This document shows positions 8,632-17,891 of a stretch of 64,000 bases of DNA, piece after piece. Made by a program: the position numbers and the translations under genes. Source of the stretch: Pantoea sp. alder81 (GTDB lineage Bacteria; Pseudomonadota; Gammaproteobacteria; Enterobacterales; Enterobacteriaceae); NCBI RefSeq assembly GCF_020179835.1, contig NZ_JAIUDA010000010.1:124001-188000 (forward strand). The letters run 5' to 3'. A model generated the notes under the pieces. The model was not told where the DNA came from. It ran no database searches and saw only the letters and a program-made list of their open reading frames with translations. Within the stretch, counting starts at the first letter, position 1. The number at the start of each line of letters is the position of its first letter.

Positions 8632-8662
8632 GTCATCTCCTCCGATGTTCGGAATAGTTCTT

Positions 8663-8684
8663 AAATGTTCGTTTTCGAGCGTAA
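8663..8684. promoter_or_regulatory. Putative GlpR operator upstream of glpD
   Basis: AATGTTCG-TTTT-CGAGCGT is a near-palindrome that matches the known GlpR operator form (ATGTTCG with an inverted half-site). It sits just upstream of glpD, and the repressor gene glpR is encoded 1.4 kb away. A second half-site, GATGTTCGG, lies closer to the start at 8644-8652. Confidence 0.65.
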
Positions 8685-8859
8685 TAATAATCGGAAAGCA
8701 ACATTGACGCCAGCGCTTAACTCAATAAAAACATTTTTGCGTGATATAGCTAACATTCCTGCAGGAAAAAAAATCCATAGCCATAACTTTTGTCAGGTTA
8801 TCGCGACGGATTCTCAGGTTAAACTAGGCGCTAATTGTGACGACCTTATGAGAGACACC

Positions 8860-9186
8860 ATGGAAAATTTCGAATGTATTTCGGTTCAGCAGGCTAACGA
8901 GCACCTGGCACAAGGCGCGCAGCTGGTGGACATTCGCGACCCACAAAGCTATGCCATGGGCCATGCAGCAGGCTCGTTACACCTGTCGAATGACAATCTG
9001 GCAGACTTTATCGCGCAGGCTAATCATGATTTGCCAGTGCTGGTGATGTGCTATCACGGCAACAGCAGTAAAGGTGCTGCGCAGTTCCTGCTAGGACAGG
9101 GATTTAACGCCGCGTATAGCATTGATGGCGGTTTTGACGCCTGGCGTGCCGTGTTCCCCACGCAGGTGGCCACGGGCAGCGTCTGA
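8860..9186 (+). CDS. glpE: Thiosulfate sulfurtransferase GlpE
   Basis: This single-domain rhodanese of 108 residues, the same length as E. coli GlpE, moves sulfane sulfur from thiosulfate to acceptors such as cyanide or thioredoxin. The active-site loop is MCYHGNSSKG, with the catalytic cysteine near residue 64, and DIRDPQSYAMGH is the family's N-terminal motif. ATG 8860 is chosen because MENFECISVQQ aligns with E. coli; an in-frame ATG at 8848 would add four residues. It is first in glpE-glpG-glpR; glpG starts 32 bases after its stop. Confidence 0.95.
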   Translation: MENFECISVQQANEHLAQGAQLVDIRDPQSYAMGHAAGSLHLSNDNLADFIAQANHDLPVLVMCYHGNSSKGAAQFLLGQGFNAAYSIDGGFDAWRAVFPTQVATGSV

Positions 9187-9218
9187 GACGATCACATAAA
9201 GGAAGGAGAACCCGCACG

Positions 9219-10043
9219 ATGCGCATCACTCAGTTCAACAACCCACGTATGGCTCAGGCGTTTGTGGATTACATGGCGACGCGCGGCGTCACGCTGCGGA
9301 TTGAGCGCGAAAGCCACTATGTGATTATGCTGGATGATGAAGCCAGGCTGGAGATGGTTGAAAACGAACTTGCCCAGTTCGTACGCGACCCTAATCATCC
9401 ACGCTATCAGGCCGCCAGCTGGCACACCGGCAGTACCGAAAGCGGCTTACGCTATGAGCGCGCCAATATCTGGACCAACATTCGCGAACGCGCAGGTCCG
9501 CTCACTATGACCATCATGATCGCCTGTGTGGCGGTGTTTATCATGATGCAGATTGTTGGTGATGATGTGGCACTGGATTGGCTGGCCTGGCCCGCCGACT
9601 CCTCACAGTATTTCCAGGTGTGGCGCTGGTTTAGCCATGCACTGCTGCACTTCTCGCTGTTGCACATCCTTTTCAACCTGATGTGGTGGTGGTATCTCGG
9701 CGGGGCAGTGGAAAAGCGTATTGGCAGCGGTAAGCTGTTTGTGATTATGCTCATTTCCGCGCTATTGAGCGGCTGGATGCAGGCCAAATTCAGTGGCGTA
9801 CTGTTCGGTGGCTTGTCGGGCGTGGTGTATGCATTGATGGGTTATTGCTGGCTACGAGGCGAGCGCGATCCCGAAAGTGGTATTTATCTGGAGCGCGGTC
9901 TGATGGGCTTCGCTATTGTATGGCTGATTATTGGCTGGTACGGCGCATTTGGCCTGTCGATTGCTAACGCTGCCCACGTCACCGGCTTACTGGTGGGCCT
10001 GGCCATGGCGTTTGTCGATACGCGCAACGTTGCGCGACGTTAG
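9219..10043 (+). CDS. glpG: Rhomboid intramembrane serine protease GlpG
   Basis: This 274-residue inner-membrane protease has a small cytoplasmic N-terminal domain (about 1-90) followed by six hydrophobic helices. The catalytic dyad is visible as Ser200 in FGGLSGVVYAL and His253 in NAAHVTGLL. The oxyanion-site residues are in HILFNLMWWWYLGG. Rhomboids cut single-pass membrane proteins within the bilayer; E. coli GlpG has been linked to membrane-protein quality control. It lies between glpE and glpR with an AAGGAGAA ribosome site before ATG. Confidence 0.97.
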   Translation: MRITQFNNPRMAQAFVDYMATRGVTLRIERESHYVIMLDDEARLEMVENELAQFVRDPNHPRYQAASWHTGSTESGLRYERANIWTNIRERAGPLTMTIMIACVAVFIMMQIVGDDVALDWLAWPADSSQYFQVWRWFSHALLHFSLLHILFNLMWWWYLGGAVEKRIGSGKLFVIMLISALLSGWMQAKFSGVLFGGLSGVVYALMGYCWLRGERDPESGIYLERGLMGFAIVWLIIGWYGAFGLSIANAAHVTGLLVGLAMAFVDTRNVARR

Positions 10044-10084
10044 CAGAAATAAAAAGAAAACGGCTTTGAGCCGAGGAGAGAGAT

Positions 10085-10843
10085 GTGAAGCAGACGCAAC
10101 GTCATGACGCCATTATCGATTTGGTGCGACGCCAGGGATATGTCAGTACGGAAGAGCTGGTGGATCACTTTGAGGTGAGCCCGCAAACCATTCGGCGTGA
10201 CCTGAACGATCTGGCCGATCAGAACAAAATCCAGCGCCATCACGGTGGCGCGGCGCTGCCTTCCAGCTCTGAAAACACCGCATGGCAAGACCGCAAAATG
10301 ATGTGGTCGGCGGAAAAGGCGCGCATTGCCGAGCGTGTGGCGAGCCAGATCCCGGATGGTGCCACGCTGTTTATCGATATCGGCACCACGCCGGAAGCGG
10401 TGGCGCATGCCTTGCTGAATCACAACAATCTGCGTGTGGTCACCAACAACCTCAACGTGGCAATTTTGCTGATGGCGAAGCCGGATTTCCGTGTGATCAT
10501 CGCCGGCGGCGAAGTGCGTACGCGTGATGGCGGCATCATGGGCGAAGCGACGCTGGATTTCATCTCCCAGTTCCGCCTCGATTACGGCATTCTCGGCATC
10601 AGCGGCATCGATATGGATGGCTCACTGCTGGAGTTCGATTACCACGAAGTCCGCACCAAACGCGCGATTATCGAAAACTCCCGCTGCGTGATGCTGGTGG
10701 TGGACCATTCGAAATTTGGCCGAAATGCCATGGTGAACCTCGGTAACATGAGCCTGATTGATTACATGTATACCGATCAAACGCCACCCGCCACCGTGCT
10801 GAAGGTGATCGAGCAACACGAAGTCCATCTCGAACTCTGCTAA
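10085..10843 (+). CDS. glpR: DeoR-family glycerol-3-phosphate regulon repressor GlpR
   Basis: This 252-residue repressor has an N-terminal DeoR helix-turn-helix with the signature YVSTEELVDHFEVSPQTIRRDL and a C-terminal ligand-binding domain containing FIDIGTTPEAVAHAL and FDYHEVRTKRAIIENS. It binds operators of the glp genes and is released by glycerol-3-phosphate. The start is GTG at 10085 after a GAGGAGAGA ribosome site; the ATG two bases earlier would run straight into TGA. The frame is intact, unlike the frameshifted glpR known in some E. coli K-12 lines. Confidence 0.96.
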   Translation: MKQTQRHDAIIDLVRRQGYVSTEELVDHFEVSPQTIRRDLNDLADQNKIQRHHGGAALPSSSENTAWQDRKMMWSAEKARIAERVASQIPDGATLFIDIGTTPEAVAHALLNHNNLRVVTNNLNVAILLMAKPDFRVIIAGGEVRTRDGGIMGEATLDFISQFRLDYGILGISGIDMDGSLLEFDYHEVRTKRAIIENSRCVMLVVDHSKFGRNAMVNLGNMSLIDYMYTDQTPPATVLKVIEQHEVHLELC

Positions 10844-11038
10844 TCGATTCTGCCTGGGCGTCCATTGGGTCGCCCGCAGTGTTGAGTGGACGCATGAGGT
10901 TGAGCGCCACGCATAAATCCACTTTTTTTCCATCCATCCGCATTTCCCTGTCGCTTTTTTCTTCGCCCCCGGCTTTACTTATTCTTTCTGGTTATGCGCT
11001 CGCCCGTCTTTACCGTTAACGGACTCGAAGGGATTGAT

Positions 11039-13444
11039 ATGTCGCAGCAAAAATTTAATAAAACACGTTTCGACGCCGCTCTTACCCGCCAATGGCAGCA
11101 CCTTGGACTCACCTCCGCTCAGCAAATGACACCGCATCAGTGGTGGCAGGCATTAAGCCGTGTACTAACAGAGATGCTCGCCACACAGCCGCCCGCTACA
11201 GCGCGTGCAGGCCAACGCCATGTGAACTATCTGTCGATGGAGTTTCTTATCGGACGCCTGACCGGCAATAATTTGCTGAATTTGGGTTGGTACGACGAAG
11301 TGAAGGAAGCGCTGGCGGCGCATCAGGTAGAACTCAGTGAGTTGCTGGAGGAAGAGGTGGATCCGGCGCTCGGCAACGGTGGATTAGGGCGTTTGGCCGC
11401 ATGCTACATGGACTCGATGGCCACTGTCGGGCAGGCCGCGATGGGGCATGGCCTCAATTATCAGTACGGTTTGTTCCGCCAGACCTTTGACGATGGTCAG
11501 CAAAAAGAGGCGCCGGACGACTGGCAGCGCAACAGTTATCCATGGTTCCGCCATAACGCCGCGCAGGATGTGCAGGTTGGCATCGGCGGTAAAGTGAAGA
11601 AAAACAGCGATGGAACCCTGCAGTGGCGGCCTAAATTTCATCTCAAAGGTGAGGCCTGGGATCTGCCGGTCGTGGGCTATCGCAATGGCGTGACACTGCC
11701 GCTGCGATTGTGGAAAGCGACCAGCGTACATCCGTTCGATCTGACTCTGTTTAATGATGGTAAGTTCCTGCAGGCTGAACAGCCAGGTATTGATGCTGAC
11801 AAACTCACCAAAGTGCTGTATCCCAACGATAATCACGCCGAAGGCAAGCGTCTGCGCCTGATGCAGCAATATTTCCAGTGCGCTTGTGCGGTGGGGGATA
11901 TTCTGCGCCGCCACCATCTTGCCGGGCGCTCGATTCACACCTTGCCCGATTTTGAAGTCATCCAGCTCAACGATACCCATCCCACCATCGCCATCCCGGA
12001 GATGCTGCGTATCCTGCTGGATGAGCATCAGCTGGGTTGGGATGAAGCCTGGCATATCACCAGCCGCGTTTTCGCCTATACCAATCACACGTTGATGCCG
12101 GAAGCGCTGGAGCGTTGGGATGAGTCGCTGGTGCGCGATCTGCTGCCGCGCCATATGCTGATCATCCGCGAAATTAACCAGCGTCTGAAAAAAATCGTCA
12201 AGAAGCAGTGGCCCGGCGATAGCGCGACATGGCAAAAGCTGGCGGTGGTGGCCGAGGGGCAGGTGCGTATGGCGAACCTGTGTGTGGTGAGTTGCTTCGC
12301 GGTAAATGGCGTGGCCGCGCTGCACTCTGAACTGGTGGTGAAGGATCTATTCCCGGAATACCACCAACTGTGGCCGAACAAATTCCATAATGTCACCAAC
12401 GGCATCACGCCGCGCCGCTGGTTGAAGCAGTGCAATCCGTTGCTGTCGAACCTGATTGACGAAACGTTGCAGGTGGAGTGGGCCAACGATCTGGATGCGC
12501 TTGAGTGGCTGGCGCCCTATGCGCGTAAGAAAGTTTTCCGCCAGCAGTTTCGCACCATCAAGCAGCAAAACAAGCTGCGCCTGACCGTGTACATCAAACG
12601 CGTGACCGGTATTGATGTGAATCCCGATGCGCTGTTCGATGTGCAGATTAAGCGGCTGCACGAATACAAACGCCAGCACCTCAGCCTGCTGCATATGCTG
12701 CACTGTTATCGTCAACTGCGGGACAATCCCGATAACCCTGACTTCGTGCCGCGCGTGTTCCTGTTCGGTGCCAAGGCCGCGCCGGGCTACTACCTTGCTA
12801 AGAACATCATCTACGCCATTAACAAAGTCGCTGAAGTGATCAATAACGATCCGAAAGTCGGCGATCGGTTAAAAGTGGTGTTTATTCCTGATTATCGTAT
12901 TACCGCCGCCGAGTTGATGATTCCGGCAGCCGATCTCTCGGAGCAAATCTCGACCGCCGGTTATGAAGCGTCAGGCACCGGCAATATGAAGCTGGCGCTG
13001 AACGGCGCGCTGACCATCGGCACGCTGGATGGCGCGAACGTCGAAATCGCCGAAGCGGTGGGCGAGAAGAACATCTTTATCTTCGGTAATACGGTGGATG
13101 AGGTGAAGGCGCTCAAAGCCAACGGTTACAGCCCGAAAAAACTGCGCAAGCAGAACAAGTATCTGGATGGTCTGCTGAAAGATTTGGAGAAGGGCAAGTT
13201 CAGCGAAGGTGACAAGCAGGCATTCGATATGCTGCTCACCAGCCTGACCAGAGGTGGCGATCCCTGGCTGGTGCTGGCCGATTTCGAGGCGTATCTCGAG
13301 GCGCAGCAACAAGTTGAAGCTTTGTGGAAGAACCCGGAAGCCTGGACCAAAGCGGCGATTCTCAACACCGCGCGCACCGGGCGCTTCAGCTCCGATCGTT
13401 CGATTCGCGATTACCAGCAGCGTATCTGGCAGGCCGCGCGCTGA
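11039..13444 (+). CDS. malP: Maltodextrin phosphorylase (MalP)
   Basis: This 801-residue GT35 enzyme splits alpha-1,4-glucans with phosphate to release glucose-1-phosphate. Family landmarks are YLSMEFLIGRLTGNNLLNLG, EEVDPALGNGGLGRLAACY, and the pyridoxal-phosphate region EASGTGNMKLALNGALTIGT, which holds the Schiff-base lysine. ATG 11039 (MSQQKFNK) aligns with E. coli MalP (797 residues); an upstream in-frame ATG at 10994 is less likely. It follows glpR by 195 bases. In E. coli the activator gene malT lies divergently upstream, but there is no malT here and I found no convincing MalT box by eye. Confidence 0.97.
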   Translation: MSQQKFNKTRFDAALTRQWQHLGLTSAQQMTPHQWWQALSRVLTEMLATQPPATARAGQRHVNYLSMEFLIGRLTGNNLLNLGWYDEVKEALAAHQVELSELLEEEVDPALGNGGLGRLAACYMDSMATVGQAAMGHGLNYQYGLFRQTFDDGQQKEAPDDWQRNSYPWFRHNAAQDVQVGIGGKVKKNSDGTLQWRPKFHLKGEAWDLPVVGYRNGVTLPLRLWKATSVHPFDLTLFNDGKFLQAEQPGIDADKLTKVLYPNDNHAEGKRLRLMQQYFQCACAVGDILRRHHLAGRSIHTLPDFEVIQLNDTHPTIAIPEMLRILLDEHQLGWDEAWHITSRVFAYTNHTLMPEALERWDESLVRDLLPRHMLIIREINQRLKKIVKKQWPGDSATWQKLAVVAEGQVRMANLCVVSCFAVNGVAALHSELVVKDLFPEYHQLWPNKFHNVTNGITPRRWLKQCNPLLSNLIDETLQVEWANDLDALEWLAPYARKKVFRQQFRTIKQQNKLRLTVYIKRVTGIDVNPDALFDVQIKRLHEYKRQHLSLLHMLHCYRQLRDNPDNPDFVPRVFLFGAKAAPGYYLAKNIIYAINKVAEVINNDPKVGDRLKVVFIPDYRITAAELMIPAADLSEQISTAGYEASGTGNMKLALNGALTIGTLDGANVEIAEAVGEKNIFIFGNTVDEVKALKANGYSPKKLRKQNKYLDGLLKDLEKGKFSEGDKQAFDMLLTSLTRGGDPWLVLADFEAYLEAQQQVEALWKNPEAWTKAAILNTARTGRFSSDRSIRDYQQRIWQAAR

Positions 13445-13535
13445 TTTCCAGCTCGCTATTGATGGCCGCTCGACATGGTTTCGATAAGGTATTCGTCAGG
13501 TGCGCATTGATGCGCACCGCACCCAAGGAGACGTG

Positions 13536-15581
13536 ATGACGCTCAGCAAACTGGATCAGGCCGCGCAGGACGCAGGCATTGCGATAGATTTTACCAACGC
13601 GAACGGCGAGCAGGTGCGTATTCACGACGACACCAAGCGCGCACTGCTGGCAGTGATGAATACGCCGGAAGGTAAAGCGCCACCGTTGCCGCCGGTGCTG
13701 GTTTTCACTCCGCGCCGTCCGCGCCAATGTTGCCCGCAGGGCAAAGGCGAGTTTAGCTGGCAGCTTGAGACCGAACGGGGCAAAACTTACAGTGGCCTGC
13801 TTCAGGCAGGAGAGCCCCTCACATTGCCACCGCGTCTGCCGCAGGGTTATCACCGTTTAACCTTACGGCAAGGACGTCAGCAGTGGCACTCGCGCATCAT
13901 TATCGCACCGCGTCGCTGCTATTTATCTGAACCGCTGGCGCAGGGCGACAAACGCTGGGGGGCGCTGGTACAGCTTTATACACTGCGATCCGAGGGCAAT
14001 TGGGGAATCGGCGATTTTGGCGATCTTACGCAGATGCTGGAGCAGGTCGCCGCTCACGGCGGGGATTTTGTCGGCCTGAATCCCCTGCATGCGCTCTATC
14101 CGGCGCAACCTGAGCACGCCAGCCCTTACAGCCCTACCTCTCGTCGCTGGCTGAATATGCTCTATATCGACGTCAATCAGGTGGTGGCATTCACACAAAG
14201 CGCTGAAGCACAGCGCTGGTGGAAACTCGCCAAAACGCGCAAGGCTGTACAAGCCGCGCGCGCGACAGACTATGTCGATTATCGAGCGGTGGCTGAGTTG
14301 AAAATCACGGCGCTGCGTCTGGCCTGGAAAACCTGGCAGCCTGATCCTGCGTTTCAGCAATTTGTGGCTGAGGGCGGCGATCACCTGCGTTATCAGGCGG
14401 CTTTTGACGGCATTCTTGCAGAACGCAGTTCGCAGCAGGCGAAGGAGTGGGGTTGGGCGTCGTGGCCGGAAACCTGGCGCAATGCCCATCAGCCAGAGGT
14501 GCAGCAGTGGTGTGCCGCACATGAGGATGAAATTCAGTTTTGGCGCTGGCTGCAGTGGTTGGCGCAGCAGCAGTTCGCGGCCTGCTGGCAGCGTAGCCAG
14601 CAGCTCGGCATGACGGTGGGATTGTACCGGGATTTGGCGGTGGGTGTGGCGCAGCACAGTGCAGAAACCTGGCAGGATCCGCAGTTATATAAACTGGGTG
14701 CTTCAGTGGGTGCACCGCCGGATCGATTGGGTCCGTTGGGGCAAAACTGGGCGTTGCCACCGCTTGATCCGCACGAGATGCGCGCGCGTGGCTATCAGCC
14801 TTTTATCGATTTACTGCGCGCCAATATGCGCGATTGCGGCGCGTTGCGTATCGACCACGTGATGGCATTATTGCGGCTGTGGTGGATTCCGTACGGTGAG
14901 ACAGCGGATAAAGGCGCTTACGTTTCGTATCCGGTGGAAGATTTGATGGCGATTCTGGCGCTGGAGAGTCAGCGCCATCGCTGTATGGTGATTGGCGAGG
15001 ATCTGGGCATTGTGCCGCCGGCCATTGTCCGCATGATGCGTAGCCACGGCATTTTCTCGTGGAAAGTGCTGTTCTTCGAGCAGGAGCGCGATGGCCGCTA
15101 CCGCCTGCCTGCGGCTTATCCTCGTCAGTCGATTGCCAGCGCCAGTACCCATGATTTGCCCACGTTAAGCGGATTCTGGCAGGCGGAAGATTTGGCATTG
15201 GGTGAAAAGCTCGGCATGTACCACGATAGCGTGCTGCATTCCCTGCAACAGCAGCGCGCTTCACAAAAGCAGGCATTACTGGATGCCTTACATCAGGCGG
15301 GGGCAATGCCGGCACGCGGTCGCCAGCTGGCCGAGAAACAGCCGCTGACGCCGGCGCTGAATGTGGCGATGCACCGTTTTCTGGCCCGGACGGAAAGCGC
15401 ATTACTGGGATTGCAGCCAGAGGATTGGCTGGGCATGACGATGCCGGTGAACGTGCCGGGTACAGTGGATGAGTATCCAAACTGGCGGCGCAAGTTGTGC
15501 GTCACGCTGGAAGCGATGTTTGCCGATAAAGCGGTGAAGCAGGTATTGAAAGCGGTGAATGACGGGCGCAAAGAGAGGTAA
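13536..15581 (+). CDS. malQ: 4-alpha-glucanotransferase, amylomaltase (MalQ)
   Basis: This 681-residue GH77 enzyme transfers glucan chains between maltodextrins and works with MalP in maltose use. The N-terminal region before about residue 140 is the extra beta domain of bacterial MalQ. The catalytic (beta/alpha)8 part contains YTLRSEGNWGIGDFGD, the nucleophile region ALRIDHVMALLRLWWIP, the acid/base region MVIGEDLGIVP and the third carboxylate in STHDLPTLSG. ATG 13536 follows AAGGAG by 8 bases; in-frame codons from 13500 are treated as leader. It lies 91 bases after malP and ends at a hairpin shared with nfuA. Confidence 0.96.
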   Translation: MTLSKLDQAAQDAGIAIDFTNANGEQVRIHDDTKRALLAVMNTPEGKAPPLPPVLVFTPRRPRQCCPQGKGEFSWQLETERGKTYSGLLQAGEPLTLPPRLPQGYHRLTLRQGRQQWHSRIIIAPRRCYLSEPLAQGDKRWGALVQLYTLRSEGNWGIGDFGDLTQMLEQVAAHGGDFVGLNPLHALYPAQPEHASPYSPTSRRWLNMLYIDVNQVVAFTQSAEAQRWWKLAKTRKAVQAARATDYVDYRAVAELKITALRLAWKTWQPDPAFQQFVAEGGDHLRYQAAFDGILAERSSQQAKEWGWASWPETWRNAHQPEVQQWCAAHEDEIQFWRWLQWLAQQQFAACWQRSQQLGMTVGLYRDLAVGVAQHSAETWQDPQLYKLGASVGAPPDRLGPLGQNWALPPLDPHEMRARGYQPFIDLLRANMRDCGALRIDHVMALLRLWWIPYGETADKGAYVSYPVEDLMAILALESQRHRCMVIGEDLGIVPPAIVRMMRSHGIFSWKVLFFEQERDGRYRLPAAYPRQSIASASTHDLPTLSGFWQAEDLALGEKLGMYHDSVLHSLQQQRASQKQALLDALHQAGAMPARGRQLAEKQPLTPALNVAMHRFLARTESALLGLQPEDWLGMTMPVNVPGTVDEYPNWRRKLCVTLEAMFADKAVKQVLKAVNDGRKER

Positions 15582-15584
15582 AAT

Positions 15585-15612
15585 CTGCGGCAGCTCGGGT
15601 GTGCTGCCGCAG
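15585..15612. terminator. Hairpin between convergent malQ and nfuA
   Basis: The perfect stem CTGCGGCAG (15585-15593) / CTGCCGCAG (15604-15612) sits in the 36-base gap between the two stop codons. The flanking A/T runs are short, so termination strength is uncertain. Confidence 0.7.
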
Positions 15613-15617
15613 TTAAA

Positions 15618-16193
15618 TTAGTAGTAAGAGTGCTCGCCGCGCTGGTGTTCAGTGAGGTCGCGCACACCTTTCAGCTCTGGGAAAGCCGCCAGCAGCTCTT
15701 TCTCGATGCCATCTTTCAGCGTGACGTCGATCATTGAACAGCCGTTACAGCCGCCGCCAAACTGCAGAATGGCGATACCGTCATCGGTAATTTCCATCAG
15801 CGACACACGACCGCCATGGCCAGCCAGCTGTGGGTTGATCTGCGCTTGCAGCAGATATTCCACGCGCTCAACCATCGGCGCTTCGTCAGACACTTTACGC
15901 ATTTTGGCATTTGGCGCTTTCAGCGTCAGCTGAGAACCGAGGTTATCGGTGACAAAATCGATCTCAGCATCTTCCAGATAAGGCGCGCTTAGCTCATCAA
16001 TGTAGGCTGACAGCTTTTCGAACTTCATTTCAGTATCAGTGGCTTCAACTGCATCGGGTGGGCAGTAAGAAACACCGCATTCAGCGGTTGGCGTACCCGG
16101 ATTAATGACGAATACGCGAATTTGTGTGCCATCTTCTTGTTTGGACAGCAATTTTGAGAAGTGCTCTTGCGCAGCATCAGTAATAACGATCAT
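15618..16193 (-). CDS. nfuA: Fe/S biogenesis protein NfuA
   Basis: This 191-residue carrier delivers [4Fe-4S] clusters to target enzymes, especially under oxidative stress or iron limitation. The N-terminal half is a degenerate A-type (IscA-like) domain, MIVITDAAQEHFSKLLSKQE onward. The C-terminal Nfu domain has the cluster-binding CxxC in FGGGCNGCSMIDVTL. Length equals E. coli NfuA (191). It is followed downstream by the shared hairpin and preceded by gntX on the same strand with 58 bases between, as in the E. coli gntX-nfuA order; gntT, next in E. coli, is missing. Confidence 0.97.
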   Translation of the reverse strand: MIVITDAAQEHFSKLLSKQEDGTQIRVFVINPGTPTAECGVSYCPPDAVEATDTEMKFEKLSAYIDELSAPYLEDAEIDFVTDNLGSQLTLKAPNAKMRKVSDEAPMVERVEYLLQAQINPQLAGHGGRVSLMEITDDGIAILQFGGGCNGCSMIDVTLKDGIEKELLAAFPELKGVRDLTEHQRGEHSYY

Positions 16194-16251
16194 GGCGATT
16201 GCTCAATAGTTGACTAAATTACCTGGTTATAATACGCCCAACGCCGACGCT

Positions 16252-16929
16252 CTACAAGGTACGGCACAGGCAGCCAATATGCACGCTGGCCGCGCCTTGC
16301 GCCAGCAAAATGCGGCTGATTTCTGCCACCGTGCTTCCGGTGGTAACCACATCGTCGATGAGCAGGATATGGCGTCCGCACACCGGTATTTCAAGGGAAA
16401 AGGCGCCGCGCAGATTCTTTTTCCGCGCTGAAGCCCGCAACACATGCTGAACCAACCCTCGTCGTCTGCGGCGCACCCCTGCACGATATTCACAACCTAG
16501 CCAGCGTGCCAGCGGTTTTGCCAGCAGTTCAGCTTGATTATAGCCGCGCTGCCAGGCACGACGCCGATGTAACGGCACGCTTAATACCAGATCGATGCGC
16601 GGCAATAGGTTATCGCGGCGACTATTTAACAATTTTAACAAAAGTAGCCGTGCAAGCATCACTCTGAGTGCGGTTGCCCGAGAAAATTTTAGCTGGATGA
16701 CCCAATCACTCATCGGCGGCAGGTAATCGCTGACGCAGGTCAGACTGCGCCACGGCGGCGGACGATGCAAACAACGGCCGCACAGGCCGGTGCCGTTGGC
16801 CGGCAGTGCACAACAGGGGCAGATCGCGGGCAGCGCCGGAATCTGCTGTATACAGAGGCTGCACAGCCCATGTCTGGCAATCTGTAATGGCAGGCGGCAT
16901 AGCCAACACAGGGCAGGGATTGATAGCAT
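16252..16929 (-). CDS. gntX: ComF-family phosphoribosyltransferase-like protein GntX
   Basis: This 225-residue protein of the ComF/GntX family has an N-terminal zinc-ribbon-like cysteine set (CWLC, CSLC, CPCC, CGRC) and a C-terminal PRPP-binding motif, ILLIDDVVTTGSTVAE. Homologues are linked to DNA uptake and use of extracellular DNA. The E. coli gene was first named for gluconate transport, which is probably a misnomer. It is divergent from bioH with 35 bases between, so the two promoters overlap. The hofMNOPQ operon in this window, also tied to DNA uptake, makes a competence role plausible. Confidence 0.92.
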   Translation of the reverse strand: MLSIPALCWLCRLPLQIARHGLCSLCIQQIPALPAICPCCALPANGTGLCGRCLHRPPPWRSLTCVSDYLPPMSDWVIQLKFSRATALRVMLARLLLLKLLNSRRDNLLPRIDLVLSVPLHRRRAWQRGYNQAELLAKPLARWLGCEYRAGVRRRRRGLVQHVLRASARKKNLRGAFSLEIPVCGRHILLIDDVVTTGSTVAEISRILLAQGAASVHIGCLCRTL

Positions 16930-16964
16930 AGCGGCCTCTTTTTCACTTTTCGGGAGTGTAACCG

Positions 16965-17741
16965 ATGAGTTCGCTTTACTGGCACACCACAGGCACGGTC
17001 GATCGCGATCTTGTGCTGCTGCACGGCTGGGGCTTGAACGCCGAGGTATGGCAGAACATTGTTCCGCGACTCAGCCCGCATTTTCGTCTGCACCTGGTGG
17101 ATCTGCCTGGCTTTGGCCGCAGTCAGGGTTTTGGCCCACTGAACTTAGCCGAAATGGCTCAACAGCTGCTGCCGCAGCTTCCTGAACGTGCTGTGCTGCT
17201 CGGCTGGTCGCTGGGTGGATTGGTTGCCAGCCAGATTGCGCTGACGCAGCCTGAACGCGTCACGGCGCTGATTAGCGTGGCATCGTCGCCCTGTTTTACC
17301 GCACATGAGGATTGGCCGGGCATCAAGCCAGAGACGCTGGAGAGCTTCCAGCAGCAGTTGAGCAATGATTTCCAACGCACCGTAGAACGTTTTCTGGCGT
17401 TGCAAACCATGGGCACGGAAAACGCGCGCCAGGATGCACGCCAGCTCAAAGAAGTGGTGTTGTCGCAGCCGATGCCTTCGGTCGATGTACTGGAGGGCGG
17501 GCTGGAAATATTACGCGAAGTGGATTTGCGCGCGCAGCTGCCGCAGTTGGCAATGCCTTTATTGCGTTTGTATGGATCGCTGGATGGGTTAGTCCCGCGG
17601 CGCATTGCAAAGCAGTTGGATGAAGCGTTACCGCGCTCACCTTCAGTTGTGATGGAAAAAGCGGCGCATGCGCCATTTGTTTCGCATCCTGACACATTTT
17701 GCCAGCATATTACCGAATTCATCCAAGCGGTTACCCGTTAA
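16965..17741 (+). CDS. bioH: Pimeloyl-[acyl-carrier protein] methyl ester esterase (BioH)
   Basis: This 258-residue alpha/beta hydrolase cuts the methyl ester of pimeloyl-ACP and so ends the disguised fatty-acid route to the biotin precursor. The nucleophile elbow is LLGWSLGGLVA (Ser around residue 82), the acid is in GSLDGLVPR and the histidine in KAAHAPFVSHP. LHGWGLNAEVW gives the oxyanion region. Length matches E. coli BioH (256). As in E. coli it is adjacent to and divergent from gntX, and it stands apart from the other bio genes. Confidence 0.96.
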   Translation: MSSLYWHTTGTVDRDLVLLHGWGLNAEVWQNIVPRLSPHFRLHLVDLPGFGRSQGFGPLNLAEMAQQLLPQLPERAVLLGWSLGGLVASQIALTQPERVTALISVASSPCFTAHEDWPGIKPETLESFQQQLSNDFQRTVERFLALQTMGTENARQDARQLKEVVLSQPMPSVDVLEGGLEILREVDLRAQLPQLAMPLLRLYGSLDGLVPRRIAKQLDEALPRSPSVVMEKAAHAPFVSHPDTFCQHITEFIQAVTR

Positions 17742-17891
17742 ATCTATTGTGGCAGTGGAAATTCCTTCATCAGCGGTAATACTTTTGACGTGAGCTGAGC
17801 TGCTTCGCGGTGTGTTCTGTTGCTATCTCGCCTGTTGTGCTTCGCGGCCGCTGACATCTCAATAATGCAAAAAATGGATGAGGGTATTGTT

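Noticed and set aside
10844..11038. GGATGGATGG on the minus strand as possible MalT boxes before malP
   Set aside because: The core differs from GGGGAKGAGG, the spacing does not match known MalT arrays, and no malT is adjacent.
11384..12325. Long 313-residue open frame on the minus strand inside malP
   Set aside because: It is fully antisense to a well-conserved gene, its composition (His/Gln/Arg-rich) mirrors the shadow of malP codons, and no ribosome site or family motif is seen.
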